The notes under the pieces are model-generated. The model was not told the origin of the DNA. It made no database searches and was given only the letters and a program-made list of their open reading frames with translations. This document shows, in pieces, positions 18,255-26,483 of a stretch of 64,000 nucleotides of DNA (positions within the stretch are counted from its first letter, which is position 1; every line of letters starts with the position of its first letter). Both the position numbers and the translations under genes were made by a program. The DNA comes from Verrucomicrobiota bacterium (lineage in GTDB: Bacteria; Verrucomicrobiota; Verrucomicrobiia; Opitutales; Opitutaceae): NCBI GenBank assembly GCA_016871755.1, contig VHCJ01000014.1, positions 1 through 64,000 of the forward strand, in the 5' to 3' direction.

Positions 18255-19493
18255 TTACTCGACGTTGATCGGCAGCTTGCCGGTGCGGTATTCACTTTCC
18301 CACACCTTCAGCACGTCGGCGGTGTAGGTGTCGACCGGGCGGGTCTCGCCGATGTGGCGGAGCATTTCCGGCAGCCAGCGGTGCCCGAAGCGCACGTGCT
18401 GGGTTTCGTCGGCGATGTCGTAGCGCACGAACTGTTCGCTCAAGCGGTCGCCCGACTTCTCATGGGCCTCGACGCGGCGGTGGCGGTACGGGAAAGCATG
18501 AACCTCGTTGCCCATGGTGAGCATGCAGTACTGCATGACCGGCGGGAACTGGCAGCGCCAGCGGAACACCTGCAGGTACTGGGGGCTCTGGAAGGGATCG
18601 AGGCCGTTGCGGCGCATCCACTCGTAGCCCATCAGGCAGTGGCGAACTTCGTCGTAGAGGTGCCGGGCGCTGTCGAATTGGAATTCCCACGGCATGTCGC
18701 GGAGCCCGTAGAGGACGACGGCGACGGTCTCGGCGGCGAGCATCTCGGTGGAGTAGCGTTCGAATTCCTCGACCGTGTGGGCGCGGTAGTCGTCCTCGGG
18801 AGGCATGACCGCGAAGTCGGCGCCGCGCTGGGTGAAGCGCTCGTCGCGCGCGGCCTCGCGGGGCGGCGTGAACTCCCGGCGCTCGGGCGGGGTGGCGGGG
18901 GCGGCCGCGCGCGGCGCGAGCCCGGAGACGCCGCCGGCTGCGTCGAGGAGAGCGCGGATGTAGTGTTCCCAAACTTCCGATGCGGGCGATGCGGGCCGGC
19001 CGGCGTCGACGGCCGCGAGGAGTGGCAGCACGCGCTCCTGCTGGGCGCGCAGGTCGAGCTGCGCATGCTGGATCGCGTAGACGCTGGGCAGGTCGCTGTT
19101 CGGAAAGGTCGCCCGCTCATGATTCGCGAGCGCTTGGATGAGTGCCGGAAACACGACGCGGTAGATGCCACCGGCCAGAGCGTGCTCGTCCGGCGCATGG
19201 CGGAGTTCCGTGGCCAATCGCACGAGAGCCGGGTCGTCGGGCCGCTGGAACGCGGGCGACTGGATTTCGCGCAACCGAAGGTAGAACGCGTTCACGTGCA
19301 ACGCGCACTCCCAGATCGAGCGCCCCGCCTCACACTTGGTCTCAAAGTGCCCGATCGCCGGCATCCACCCGGCCAGGATCTGGAGAATCTCGTGCTCGAG
19401 GTAGCGGTACCGATTGAGCAGGCGACGGTTCAGGTCGATGGGCAGGCTGCCGGAATCCGGTGCCGTCGAGGAGGAGTCGGGGAGTGAGACCAT
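18255..19493 (-). CDS. Ferritin-like (DUF455-type) putative di-iron protein
   Basis: The 412-residue protein has a C-terminal four-helix bundle with di-iron ligands: Glu255, then Glu282-x-x-His285 (YDEVRH), and Glu363-x-x-His366 (ADETQH), with Glu330 or Glu353 as a possible bridging ligand. The N-terminal half (about 20-160) is also helical and rich in Glu and His but has no clear motif. Members of this superfamily are oxidases, hydroxylases or iron stores. It lies between two Gfo/Idh/MocA genes in one operon (gaps of 9 and 7 bp), so it likely takes part in the same pathway and may be an oxygen-dependent step. ATG 19493 was chosen over an upstream frame with no domain. Confidence 0.7.
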   Translation of the reverse strand: MVSLPDSSSTAPDSGSLPIDLNRRLLNRYRYLEHEILQILAGWMPAIGHFETKCEAGRSIWECALHVNAFYLRLREIQSPAFQRPDDPALVRLATELRHAPDEHALAGGIYRVVFPALIQALANHERATFPNSDLPSVYAIQHAQLDLRAQQERVLPLLAAVDAGRPASPASEVWEHYIRALLDAAGGVSGLAPRAAAPATPPERREFTPPREAARDERFTQRGADFAVMPPEDDYRAHTVEEFERYSTEMLAAETVAVVLYGLRDMPWEFQFDSARHLYDEVRHCLMGYEWMRRNGLDPFQSPQYLQVFRWRCQFPPVMQYCMLTMGNEVHAFPYRHRRVEAHEKSGDRLSEQFVRYDIADETQHVRFGHRWLPEMLRHIGETRPVDTYTADVLKVWESEYRTGKLPINVE

Positions 19494-19500
19494 GGGAGGG

Positions 19501-20514
19501 CTAGGGTTGGAGATCGGCGCAACGCACCCGCACCCCCTGGTCGGCCGAGGCGAGCGCGGCGAGATTGAAGCGAAGGGTTTGTTCGGCGGCTTCAAGCGAG
19601 CACAACGCGGCCGAGCGGCCCTCGACGAGGTCGAGGAAGCGGTTCGCCTGCACGATGAAGAACGTGTCGCGCTCGGCGGTCGGCATGGCGTGCCACGTCC
19701 AGGCAGTCTCTCCCAAACGCTGCACCCCCCAGCGCCGCAGATGCACTTCCATGCGGACGCTGCCGGCCTCGGCGTTGAACTGCGTGATGGATTCGTTCGG
19801 GGCCTGGAACTGGTTCATGGTGTAGTTGACCAGCACGTCCCCGTGGCGCGCGCAGAGGTTCACGGTGTCCTCGACGGTCACATGGGCCAGCACCTGATGC
19901 GCGCAGTCGCAGTAGACCGAGTCGGTCGGTCCGATCACGCTCTCCACCCAGTTCGCCACGTGGGTGAGTCCATCCTGGATCGCTCCGCCCCCGGTGGCGC
20001 GGTCCTTGTAGTACGTCTGATGGTACGGCACCGTGTGGGCCGGGCGGCACGTCGGGAAGTGCTGGCCGCTGCTATGCACGACCTGCTTGACGGCTCCAAT
20101 GCCCCCGCCGCGGATGAAGTCGCGCACGTCGGAGTAGAGATCGTAGGAGTGCAGCACGTACGCCACCGCCACGCGAAGGCCGGTGCGGTCCCGCAACTCC
20201 CGGAGTTCAGCCACTCCGGCGAAGGACTGCGAGAGAGGCTTCTCGACGAGGGCGTGGCAGCCGGCGGCCAGTGCCTGCCGTGCCATCGGCACGTGGAGGT
20301 GGGCGGGGGTGCAGATCACCACCACCTGATGCCGCCCCGAGGCCAGTTCACCGGCCCAGTCCGTGGACGTCGCCACGCCGTAGGTTTGCGCCAGCGTGGC
20401 CAGCAGTGTGGGGTTGGCATCGCAGGCGGTGACGCGGGCGCGTCCGGTTTTCTGGAAGCAGCGCAGGTGCCGCTCGCCAATGCTGCCGCAGCCCACTACG
20501 AGGACGGAAATCAT
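19501..20514 (-). CDS. Gfo/Idh/MocA-family oxidoreductase
   Basis: The 337-residue protein begins with the NAD(P) motif GCGSIG (residues 8-13) and has EKPLSQS, the standard EKP lysine of the family, plus a C-terminal substrate domain. There is no signal peptide, so it acts in the cytoplasm on a sugar or cyclitol-like substrate. It is the first gene of the leftward block, and its leader (20515 onward) is pyrimidine-rich and carries one GTATAC site about 75 bp from the start codon. Its partner genes are the ferritin-like protein and a second oxidoreductase. Confidence 0.88.
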   Translation of the reverse strand: MISVLVVGCGSIGERHLRCFQKTGRARVTACDANPTLLATLAQTYGVATSTDWAGELASGRHQVVVICTPAHLHVPMARQALAAGCHALVEKPLSQSFAGVAELRELRDRTGLRVAVAYVLHSYDLYSDVRDFIRGGGIGAVKQVVHSSGQHFPTCRPAHTVPYHQTYYKDRATGGGAIQDGLTHVANWVESVIGPTDSVYCDCAHQVLAHVTVEDTVNLCARHGDVLVNYTMNQFQAPNESITQFNAEAGSVRMEVHLRRWGVQRLGETAWTWHAMPTAERDTFFIVQANRFLDLVEGRSAALCSLEAAEQTLRFNLAALASADQGVRVRCADLQP

Positions 20515-20587
20515 GGAACAGGGTGAAAGGAGTTAGGGGTCAGAGAGTAACACGAGCCAAACGCCCCGAAAGTGGAGTATCTCGATC

Positions 20588-20595
20588 TGTATACA
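20588..20595. promoter_or_regulatory. Putative GntR/FCD operator, site 1
   Basis: TGTATACA is a perfect 8-bp palindrome. The GTATAC core is shared with the UxuR/ExuR operators of the same regulator class. It lies about 75 bp upstream of the oxidoreductase start, where a repressor of the leftward operon could bind. Confidence 0.4.
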
Positions 20596-20742
20596 AGAGG
20601 ATTTTCGTTCGATTTCCCCGCAAACGAGCGGGGGAGGATAGGGCACGAGCGGACCACGCCGCCGCGCGATGTTGCGAGGGGCGAGCATTTAAACGACGTC
20701 TCGATGCTTTCGATTTGACACACTCGGAAACCGCCGAAAGTC

Positions 20743-20748
20743 GTATAC
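20743..20748. promoter_or_regulatory. Putative GntR/FCD operator, site 2
   Basis: The GTATAC core repeats here, 41 bp ahead of the TonB receptor start. Only the 6-bp core is symmetric, so this site is weaker than site 1. I saw no further GTATAC in the window. Confidence 0.35.
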
Positions 20749-20788
20749 ACGCGCCAGCGGGCACCCGCCTGTGCGGCGCAGCCAACCT

Positions 20789-22981
20789 ATGAACCAACTC
20801 CCCCGCTGCGGCGCCACCTTGCGCCGCGTCTGCCAGATCGTCGCGGCTTTCGCCGCGGTTTCCGTATCGGTGAATGCGCAGACTGCCGCCTCCCCGTCCT
20901 CCTCCGGACAGAAGGAAGAGGTGATCGCGCTTTCGAAGTTCGAGGTCTCGACCACCCAGGGCAAGGGCTACGTGGCCACGAATGCCGCCACGGGTTTCAA
21001 GACCAACCAGGAACTCATCAAGATCCCGCAGTCGGTCACCGTCGTCACCCGCGACTTGATCGATGACATCGGCGCGACCAAGACCTCCGACGTGCTGCAG
21101 TATGCCGGCGCGTCGCAGTTCTACCGCGGTGAGTCGATCCGCCTGCGCGGCGCCCGGGCGCTGAATCCCTACATGGATGACGCGATCGAGAACGTGCCGT
21201 ACAGCGACAACGTCAACATCGACTCCTACGAAATCATCCGCGGACCGGCGGGCGTGCTCTACGCCAACGCCAGCGTCGCGGGCGTCGTGCTGAAGTCCAC
21301 CAAGAAGCCGCTGCCGTACTCGCGGAACACGGTGAGCTTCTCCATCAAGGACTGGGGCATGCACCGGACCGAGATCGACTCCACCGGGCCGGCGGGCCAA
21401 CTCGGCGACTCCAAGGTCTCCTACCGCGTCGCGGCCGCCTATCAGGACGGCGACGCGTACTTCAAGAACGTCGAGGACCAGCGCTTCGCGGTCCATCCCA
21501 CGATCCAGGTCGACCTGAAGAACACCACCGTGCGTGCAGCGATCGACTATGTCGACGTGACGAGCATCGCCGGCGGGCAGAGCTTCGTGACGCCGGACGG
21601 CAAGCTCTACACGGGCGCCGGTCGCCGTGAAGCCTACTACCCGAAGGGCATCATGGAAAACCACAAGCAGGAGCGTCAGCGCATTGCGATCCTGCAGCGC
21701 TTCGGCGACGGCTGGGAGGCCAAGTTCTCCGCGTCCCATCTCCGGTACGTCCGCCACGGCACGAACGTGCTGCCGAACAACCTGAACCTCCAGACCGGCC
21801 TGTTCAATCTGTTCGCCCGGCGCAACTATCAGCGTCAGGAGAACTGGGTCGTCAACGGCGACGTCCTCGGCAACTACAACATCGGCCCCATTGCCAATCA
21901 AAGCGCGGCGGGCTTCACGATGACCGACGAAGTGAATCGCGCGGCGTTCATCGCCAACGCTGCCTTCGGCGTGCAGGGTTTCCCGATCGCGAACCCCCAG
22001 ATGGATCGCGTCGTTGTTCCGTCCTACAGTTCCTACGCCCCCCCCTCCACGGCGGGCAGTTGGACCAACAATCGGCGGTCGACCTATTACTACCAGCATC
22101 AAGCCGACATCATCAAGGATCGCCTGATCGTGGTGGCGGGTGTGAGCGCGGCAGCGCTGCAGATCAACGACGTGCCGAATATCAATGCCCGCACGACGGC
22201 CGGTGGCACGCGCATCGTGAATTTCGAGGAGAACCTGCGCCGTATCGGCGTGGTCGTGAACGTGACCAAGGACGTCGCTGTCTACGCCCTCGATTCCACG
22301 ACGTTCGCCCCGCAGGGCAACAGCAACACCCGCGACTACTTCGGCGTCCTCCTGCCCGCTCAGGTCGGTTCCGGCAAGGAGTTCGGAGTGAAGACCTCCC
22401 TCTTCGACGGTCGCCTGTCGGCGACGGTCGCCAACTACGAGATGGAGCTGTCGAACGTGGCGGTTCTCGCCGGTCCGTTCAGCCCGATCACGGGCACGGG
22501 TTACTTCGTGGCGAGCGGCCTCCAGAAGCAGAAGGGCTGGGATGCCTCGATCGCGTACTCGCCCATCCCCGAGTGGCAGATCATGGTCACCGGGTTCAAG
22601 GGCACGACGAAGGATCAGACGGGTGCGACGGTTAACAACACCTACGGCAACCTGTTCTCGTTCTTCACGCGCTACGAGTTCAGCGGTGGCTCGCTCAAGG
22701 GCTTCAGCTTCGGTGGTGGTGGCTCGAAGACGGGTGACAACATCTTCACCAGCCTCGGTGGCTACATCCTGCCGGCCGGCTCGACCCAGAAGTCGATCAC
22801 GCTGGAGTCGGTGTGGAACATGACCGCCTTCGCGTCCTACAAGCTGAACCGCAACTGGACGGTCCGCCTCAACATCGAGAACCTGCTCGACAAGGCGTTC
22901 GCCCTCGGTGCGCAGACCCCGATCTACGTCGATCCGTCTCCGCCGCGCACGTTCCAGCTGAGCGCGGTCTACACGTTCTAA
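20789..22981 (+). CDS. TonB-dependent receptor
   Basis: The 730-residue outer-membrane receptor has a signal peptide (to about residue 36, VSVNAQT), an 'ALSKFEVSTTQG' segment typical of Opitutaceae receptors, and a plug domain from about 60 to 190 (IPQSVTVVTRDLI, IRLRGAR, YEIIRGPAGVLY). The rest forms the beta-barrel, and it ends in an aromatic strand (LSAVYTF), as outer-membrane proteins do. No SusD partner is present. It would import a ligand too large for porins, probably the oligosaccharide or siderophore-like substrate of this cluster. An intrinsic terminator follows, so it appears to be transcribed alone. Confidence 0.93.
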   Translation: MNQLPRCGATLRRVCQIVAAFAAVSVSVNAQTAASPSSSGQKEEVIALSKFEVSTTQGKGYVATNAATGFKTNQELIKIPQSVTVVTRDLIDDIGATKTSDVLQYAGASQFYRGESIRLRGARALNPYMDDAIENVPYSDNVNIDSYEIIRGPAGVLYANASVAGVVLKSTKKPLPYSRNTVSFSIKDWGMHRTEIDSTGPAGQLGDSKVSYRVAAAYQDGDAYFKNVEDQRFAVHPTIQVDLKNTTVRAAIDYVDVTSIAGGQSFVTPDGKLYTGAGRREAYYPKGIMENHKQERQRIAILQRFGDGWEAKFSASHLRYVRHGTNVLPNNLNLQTGLFNLFARRNYQRQENWVVNGDVLGNYNIGPIANQSAAGFTMTDEVNRAAFIANAAFGVQGFPIANPQMDRVVVPSYSSYAPPSTAGSWTNNRRSTYYYQHQADIIKDRLIVVAGVSAAALQINDVPNINARTTAGGTRIVNFEENLRRIGVVVNVTKDVAVYALDSTTFAPQGNSNTRDYFGVLLPAQVGSGKEFGVKTSLFDGRLSATVANYEMELSNVAVLAGPFSPITGTGYFVASGLQKQKGWDASIAYSPIPEWQIMVTGFKGTTKDQTGATVNNTYGNLFSFFTRYEFSGGSLKGFSFGGGGSKTGDNIFTSLGGYILPAGSTQKSITLESVWNMTAFASYKLNRNWTVRLNIENLLDKAFALGAQTPIYVDPSPPRTFQLSAVYTF

Positions 22982-23045
22982 TCCCGGGGACGCGCTGACC
23001 TTCCATGTCGCGCGTCCTTCCGGATCAGTCCTCGTAGAATCTTCA

Positions 23046-23076
23046 CGGCCGGAGGCTGAGGCCTCCGGCCGTTTTT
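23046..23076 (+). terminator. Rho-independent terminator after the TonB receptor
   Basis: An 11-bp perfect stem (23046-23056 with 23061-23071), a TGAG tetraloop and a run of five T (23072-23076) lie 65 bp after the receptor stop. This is the clearest intrinsic terminator in the window. Confidence 0.92.
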
Positions 23077-23112
23077 GGTTTCGCCTTCGTCCGCACCGCC
23101 CGCACTCACCCC

Positions 23113-24039
23113 ATGCCCCGCTCCCGTCCGCAGCCCCGCGCTGCCGTGCGAGTTCCTGCTCCGGCACCGGTTTCCGCGCCTGCTCCCGCACCCGCGTCGG
23201 TGCCCGCGCGTCCGCTCTGGCTCTTCGCCACCCTCTGGTCGCTCCGCCAGTATCCCACCGCCAAGCGCGAGTGGACGTGGGAACGAAAGTTCCGCGCGAT
23301 TCGGGACGCGGGCTTCGACGGCGTGTTCTCGCCGCCCCGGCCGGAACTGTCCCAGAGGGGAGACCTGCGCTACCTTGCGGTCACCAGCCTGAGCCCGGGC
23401 ATGGACCTCGCGGCGCCCTTCCGCGCGGCCAAGGATCTCGGGGCCGTCGCGATCGACATCCAGCTTGGTGACTACGACTCCCCGCTCGCGGACATGTTGG
23501 ACCTGGCCCGCACGCTTGCGGGGGTCTCCCGCGACGTCGGGTTGCCCTTCGCGATCGAGACGCATCGGGACACCTTTACGGAGACGCCGGAGGCGACGGT
23601 TGCCCTGGCGCGGGCCTTCCAACGTCGGACCCGCTCGAGGTTGCCGCTCTGCCTCGACCACTCGCACTTCGCGATTGTGCGCCACCTCGCCCCGGGGACC
23701 TTTTGGGAACGCCTCCGGGAGCCGGAAGAACTGCTCGCGGCGGCAACGCAGTTCCATCTCCGGCCGTTCAACGGCCACCATTGCCAGATTCCCGTTCTCG
23801 ATGCCCGCGGGCGTCGCACGCCGGAGTACCGCGATTGGCTCGGCTACGCCGCTTCGCTCCTGCAGCATCTTCGCGCCCAGCCCACCGCCGAGCCGGTGCT
23901 TGCCGTCCCGGAGATCGGCCACGCCGCCCCGTCGTACGGGCTGAGTTGCTTCAGCGACACCTGGGCCGACGTCAGCGCCGTGGAGCGCGACCTGCGGGCG
24001 CTCTGGCGCGCGAACGCTTCCTCTCCCTCCACCCCATGA
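23113..24039 (+). CDS. Sugar phosphate isomerase/epimerase-like TIM barrel
   Basis: The 308-residue protein resembles xylose-isomerase-like TIM barrels. Candidate metal ligands are a Glu in IETHRDTF, an Asp in LCLDHSHF, a His in FNGHHCQIP and a Glu in VPEIGH. Residues 8-35 are an Ala/Pro-rich stretch, odd for this family, so the real start may be further in (for example a GTG near 23146). It overlaps the next gene by 4 bp (ATGA), so it is coupled to the second dehydratase copy. It may interconvert the keto and aldo forms of a sugar or epimerise it upstream of the acid pathway. Confidence 0.75.
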   Translation: MPRSRPQPRAAVRVPAPAPVSAPAPAPASVPARPLWLFATLWSLRQYPTAKREWTWERKFRAIRDAGFDGVFSPPRPELSQRGDLRYLAVTSLSPGMDLAAPFRAAKDLGAVAIDIQLGDYDSPLADMLDLARTLAGVSRDVGLPFAIETHRDTFTETPEATVALARAFQRRTRSRLPLCLDHSHFAIVRHLAPGTFWERLREPEELLAAATQFHLRPFNGHHCQIPVLDARGRRTPEYRDWLGYAASLLQHLRAQPTAEPVLAVPEIGHAAPSYGLSCFSDTWADVSAVERDLRALWRANASSPSTP

Positions 24040-25250
24040 CCATCACCGATGTCCGCACCGTCCTTCTCACCGGACCGTGCACGAACGATCCCTTCCTTCG
24101 CGAGGCGCGCAAACTGCGCAGCGCCGCCTTCATCGAAATCCTGACCGACGGTCCGCACGTCGGACTCGGCGAGACCTACGCCGGATACTTCTGCCCGGAA
24201 GCGGTGCCGGCCATCGTCGACTTTTTCAAGCCCATCCTCGTGGGGCAGAACGTCGACGACATCCCCGAACTCTGGCGCCGCATGTACCAGTGCGGCAACT
24301 TCTGGTGCCGGGTCGGTCTCGGGACGATCGTGATCAACGGCATCGAAGCCGCGCTCTGGGACCTGAAAGGCAAGCGGGAGGACAAGCCCGTGCATGCGCT
24401 CCTCGGCGGCGCCAAGTTCGACCGCCTGCCCTGTTACGCCACCGGCGGGCCGAGCAACTATCCGAAGGAAAAGCTGGCCCGGAAGATGGATCACTATTTC
24501 TCGCTGGGCTTCCGCGGGATCAAGGTCGGCTCCGGGAGTTTCTCGGCGGAGCAGGGCTTCTATTCCCCGGCGGACGCGCGCGAGGCGGCCGACTTCGAGG
24601 CGGACAAGGCCGCGTTCATGCGGGCGCACGCTGGGAAGGACGCGTGGATCATGTTCGACGGTCACATGGGCAACAGCCCGCACCGCACGTGGGATCTCGA
24701 GGTCGCGACCGCCGTCGCGCGGGCGCTCGAGCCCTTCGATCTCTTCTTCCTCGAGGAACCGCTGCACTACACCGATCCGTGGGGTTACGCGGAATTGTGC
24801 AAGGCGACCACGGTCCCGATCGCCGGCGGCGAATGCCTGACGGCGACTTACGAGTGGAAGGTCTTTACGCGCCAGGACAGCTTCGACATCGGCCAGCCCG
24901 ATGCCTCGTTCACGGGCGGACTGGGCGAGTTCATGGCGGTGGCCCGCCTCCTTGAGGAGCGCGGCCGCAAGATCGCCACGCATGCCTGGGGCGCGGGCGC
25001 CTCCCTGATGCAGAACGTGCATGCGGGCTTCGCGGCACCCAATACCTGCATCCTGGAGATCGCCCCGGACTATGCCGGCCTTCACTCCGAGATGATCGAC
25101 GGCGGACTCGTGATCCGCGATGGCTACGTCCTGCCCCCGGATCGCCCGGGACTCGGCGTGGTGCTGACGGAGGAGACGCGGCGTCGCTACCCGTTCAAGC
25201 CCGGCTCCGGCGAATTCAACAGCGTCCCGGGCAAGATCCTGCGTGACTGA
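24036..25250 (+). CDS. Enolase-superfamily sugar-acid dehydratase (copy 2)
   Basis: The 404-residue protein aligns without gaps over its full length with the dehydratase at 3318. Metal ligands Asp208, Glu240 and Glu266, the Asp289-His316 dyad and Lys163 keep the same positions. This copy keeps the standard EEP at 240-242, where copy 1 has EEL. The second lysine of KxK is Gly165 (KVG). Differences near the metal site (FDGHMGNS here, LDAHMDNK in copy 1) suggest a different stereochemistry or chain length of substrate. It is coupled to the TIM-barrel gene before it and followed 9 bp later by the second dehydrogenase copy. Confidence 0.88.
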   Translation: MTITDVRTVLLTGPCTNDPFLREARKLRSAAFIEILTDGPHVGLGETYAGYFCPEAVPAIVDFFKPILVGQNVDDIPELWRRMYQCGNFWCRVGLGTIVINGIEAALWDLKGKREDKPVHALLGGAKFDRLPCYATGGPSNYPKEKLARKMDHYFSLGFRGIKVGSGSFSAEQGFYSPADAREAADFEADKAAFMRAHAGKDAWIMFDGHMGNSPHRTWDLEVATAVARALEPFDLFFLEEPLHYTDPWGYAELCKATTVPIAGGECLTATYEWKVFTRQDSFDIGQPDASFTGGLGEFMAVARLLEERGRKIATHAWGAGASLMQNVHAGFAAPNTCILEIAPDYAGLHSEMIDGGLVIRDGYVLPPDRPGLGVVLTEETRRRYPFKPGSGEFNSVPGKILRD

Positions 25251-25259
25251 CGCTCCTCC

Positions 25260-26270
25260 ATGAAAGTCTTGATCGACGTCCCGGCCGAGCCAGCAGCGCT
25301 GAATCGCCTGCGCGAAGGAAGCACACACGTCTTCGACCTCGTGGTGCCACCGGCCGAGGTGGAGCGGGAATTGCCGGCGGAGCGTCTCCGCGACGTCGAC
25401 GTGCTCTTCTGCACCTATCCGCCCGCGAATCTGGTGGATATGCCGGCGCTGCGCTGGATCCAGATCGCCTCGACGGGCTATTCGCAGCTCTTCCGTCACG
25501 CGCTCCCGTCGCGCCGCATCCGGGCGACGAACGGCCGCGGGTGCTTCGATGCGCCGATCGCGGAGTGGAACGTCGCGATGATGATCAATCTCGCCCGCGA
25601 TTTCCGCCAGATGATCCGCAATCAGGAGGCCCGGGTCTGGGACCGCGGCGCAGCCTTCCAGCGCGAGATTCGCGGCCTCACGGTCGGCATCTGGGGCTAT
25701 GGCGGGATTGGACGCGAGACGGCACGGCTGGCGCGGCACCTCGGACTCCGCGTCCACGTGCTCACCCGCGACGGTGTGCGTCCGACGGGACAGGTGTACC
25801 AAGTGCCGGGCACGGGGGATCCCGAGGGGGTTCTGCCCCATCGTGTCTTCCGCTCCGGCGAAGAGAAGGCGTTCCTTTCCGACCTCGATTTCCTCATCGT
25901 CGCCACGCCCCTGACCCCGGCGACGGAGGGCTTGATCGGCGAACCCGAGTTGCGGGCGCTGCCGCCGCGGGCCTTCGTGCTCAATCCGGCGCGGGGTCCG
26001 ATCATCCGCGAGGAGCCGCTCCTCCGCGCCCTTCGCGAGGGATGGATCGCGGGCGCCGCGCTCGACACGCACTACCGTTATCCCATGCCGCCGGAGCATC
26101 CGCTCTGGGGCTTGCCGAACGTGATCTTCACGCCCCACATCTCGGGCTCGAGTCTGAGTCCGAATTTCCGCAGCCGCCTCTGGGACATCTTCGCCCTGAA
26201 CGTCGGCCGCTTCGAGCGGGGAGAGCCGCTGCTCAACGAACTCACGGCGGCGCAGCTGGCGGGCGCCTAG
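25260..26270 (+). CDS. D-2-hydroxyacid dehydrogenase family protein (copy 2), atypical triad
   Basis: The 336-residue protein has the same length as the copy at 4541 and aligns without gaps. GYGGIG (146-151), Arg245 and His293 are kept, and the catalytic Glu position is again Tyr274. Beta-2 again ends VLTR without an acidic residue, so NADP(H) is likely. The pairing with a dehydratase in both copies shows that the two reactions are consecutive steps. It ends 213 bp before prfB, and I see nothing firm in that gap. Confidence 0.85.
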   Translation: MKVLIDVPAEPAALNRLREGSTHVFDLVVPPAEVERELPAERLRDVDVLFCTYPPANLVDMPALRWIQIASTGYSQLFRHALPSRRIRATNGRGCFDAPIAEWNVAMMINLARDFRQMIRNQEARVWDRGAAFQREIRGLTVGIWGYGGIGRETARLARHLGLRVHVLTRDGVRPTGQVYQVPGTGDPEGVLPHRVFRSGEEKAFLSDLDFLIVATPLTPATEGLIGEPELRALPPRAFVLNPARGPIIREEPLLRALREGWIAGAALDTHYRYPMPPEHPLWGLPNVIFTPHISGSSLSPNFRSRLWDIFALNVGRFERGEPLLNELTAAQLAGA

Positions 26271-26483
26271 TCGACCGCGTGGCACGCCGCGCCGCGCGTC
26301 GGCGGAGCCAGCTTGGCGTCAGCGTCCCGCGGGCGGAGACCTGCAGTCGGCTGCCGACCATGAACGCCGGCGGCTCCGGACGCCTCGCGGTCCCGCTCGC
26401 GCTCCCGGCCGGGGCGGCACGACCGTCGGCGCCCGCATTTGCCCTTGCGCCCACCGGGAGCCATTGCGCTCATAGGGGTTCCC

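Larger units (their letters stand above)
20515..20788. promoter_or_regulatory. Divergent control region between oxidoreductase operon and TonB receptor
   Basis: These 274 bp hold the promoters of the leftward operon and the rightward TonB receptor. The only obvious elements are two GTATAC-core sites about 154 bp apart. A TTGACA at 20715-20720 is a possible -35 box for the receptor, but no -10 box stands at the normal 16-18 bp spacing. Confidence 0.55.

Noticed and set aside
20715-20749. TTGACA with TATACA as a sigma-70 promoter of the TonB receptor
   Set aside because: The spacing is about 23 bp, well outside 16-18, so I do not call it a promoter.
26271-26483. Possible small gene or RNA upstream of prfB
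   Set aside because: Only short, weak stems and shadow frames are present; nothing can be supported.
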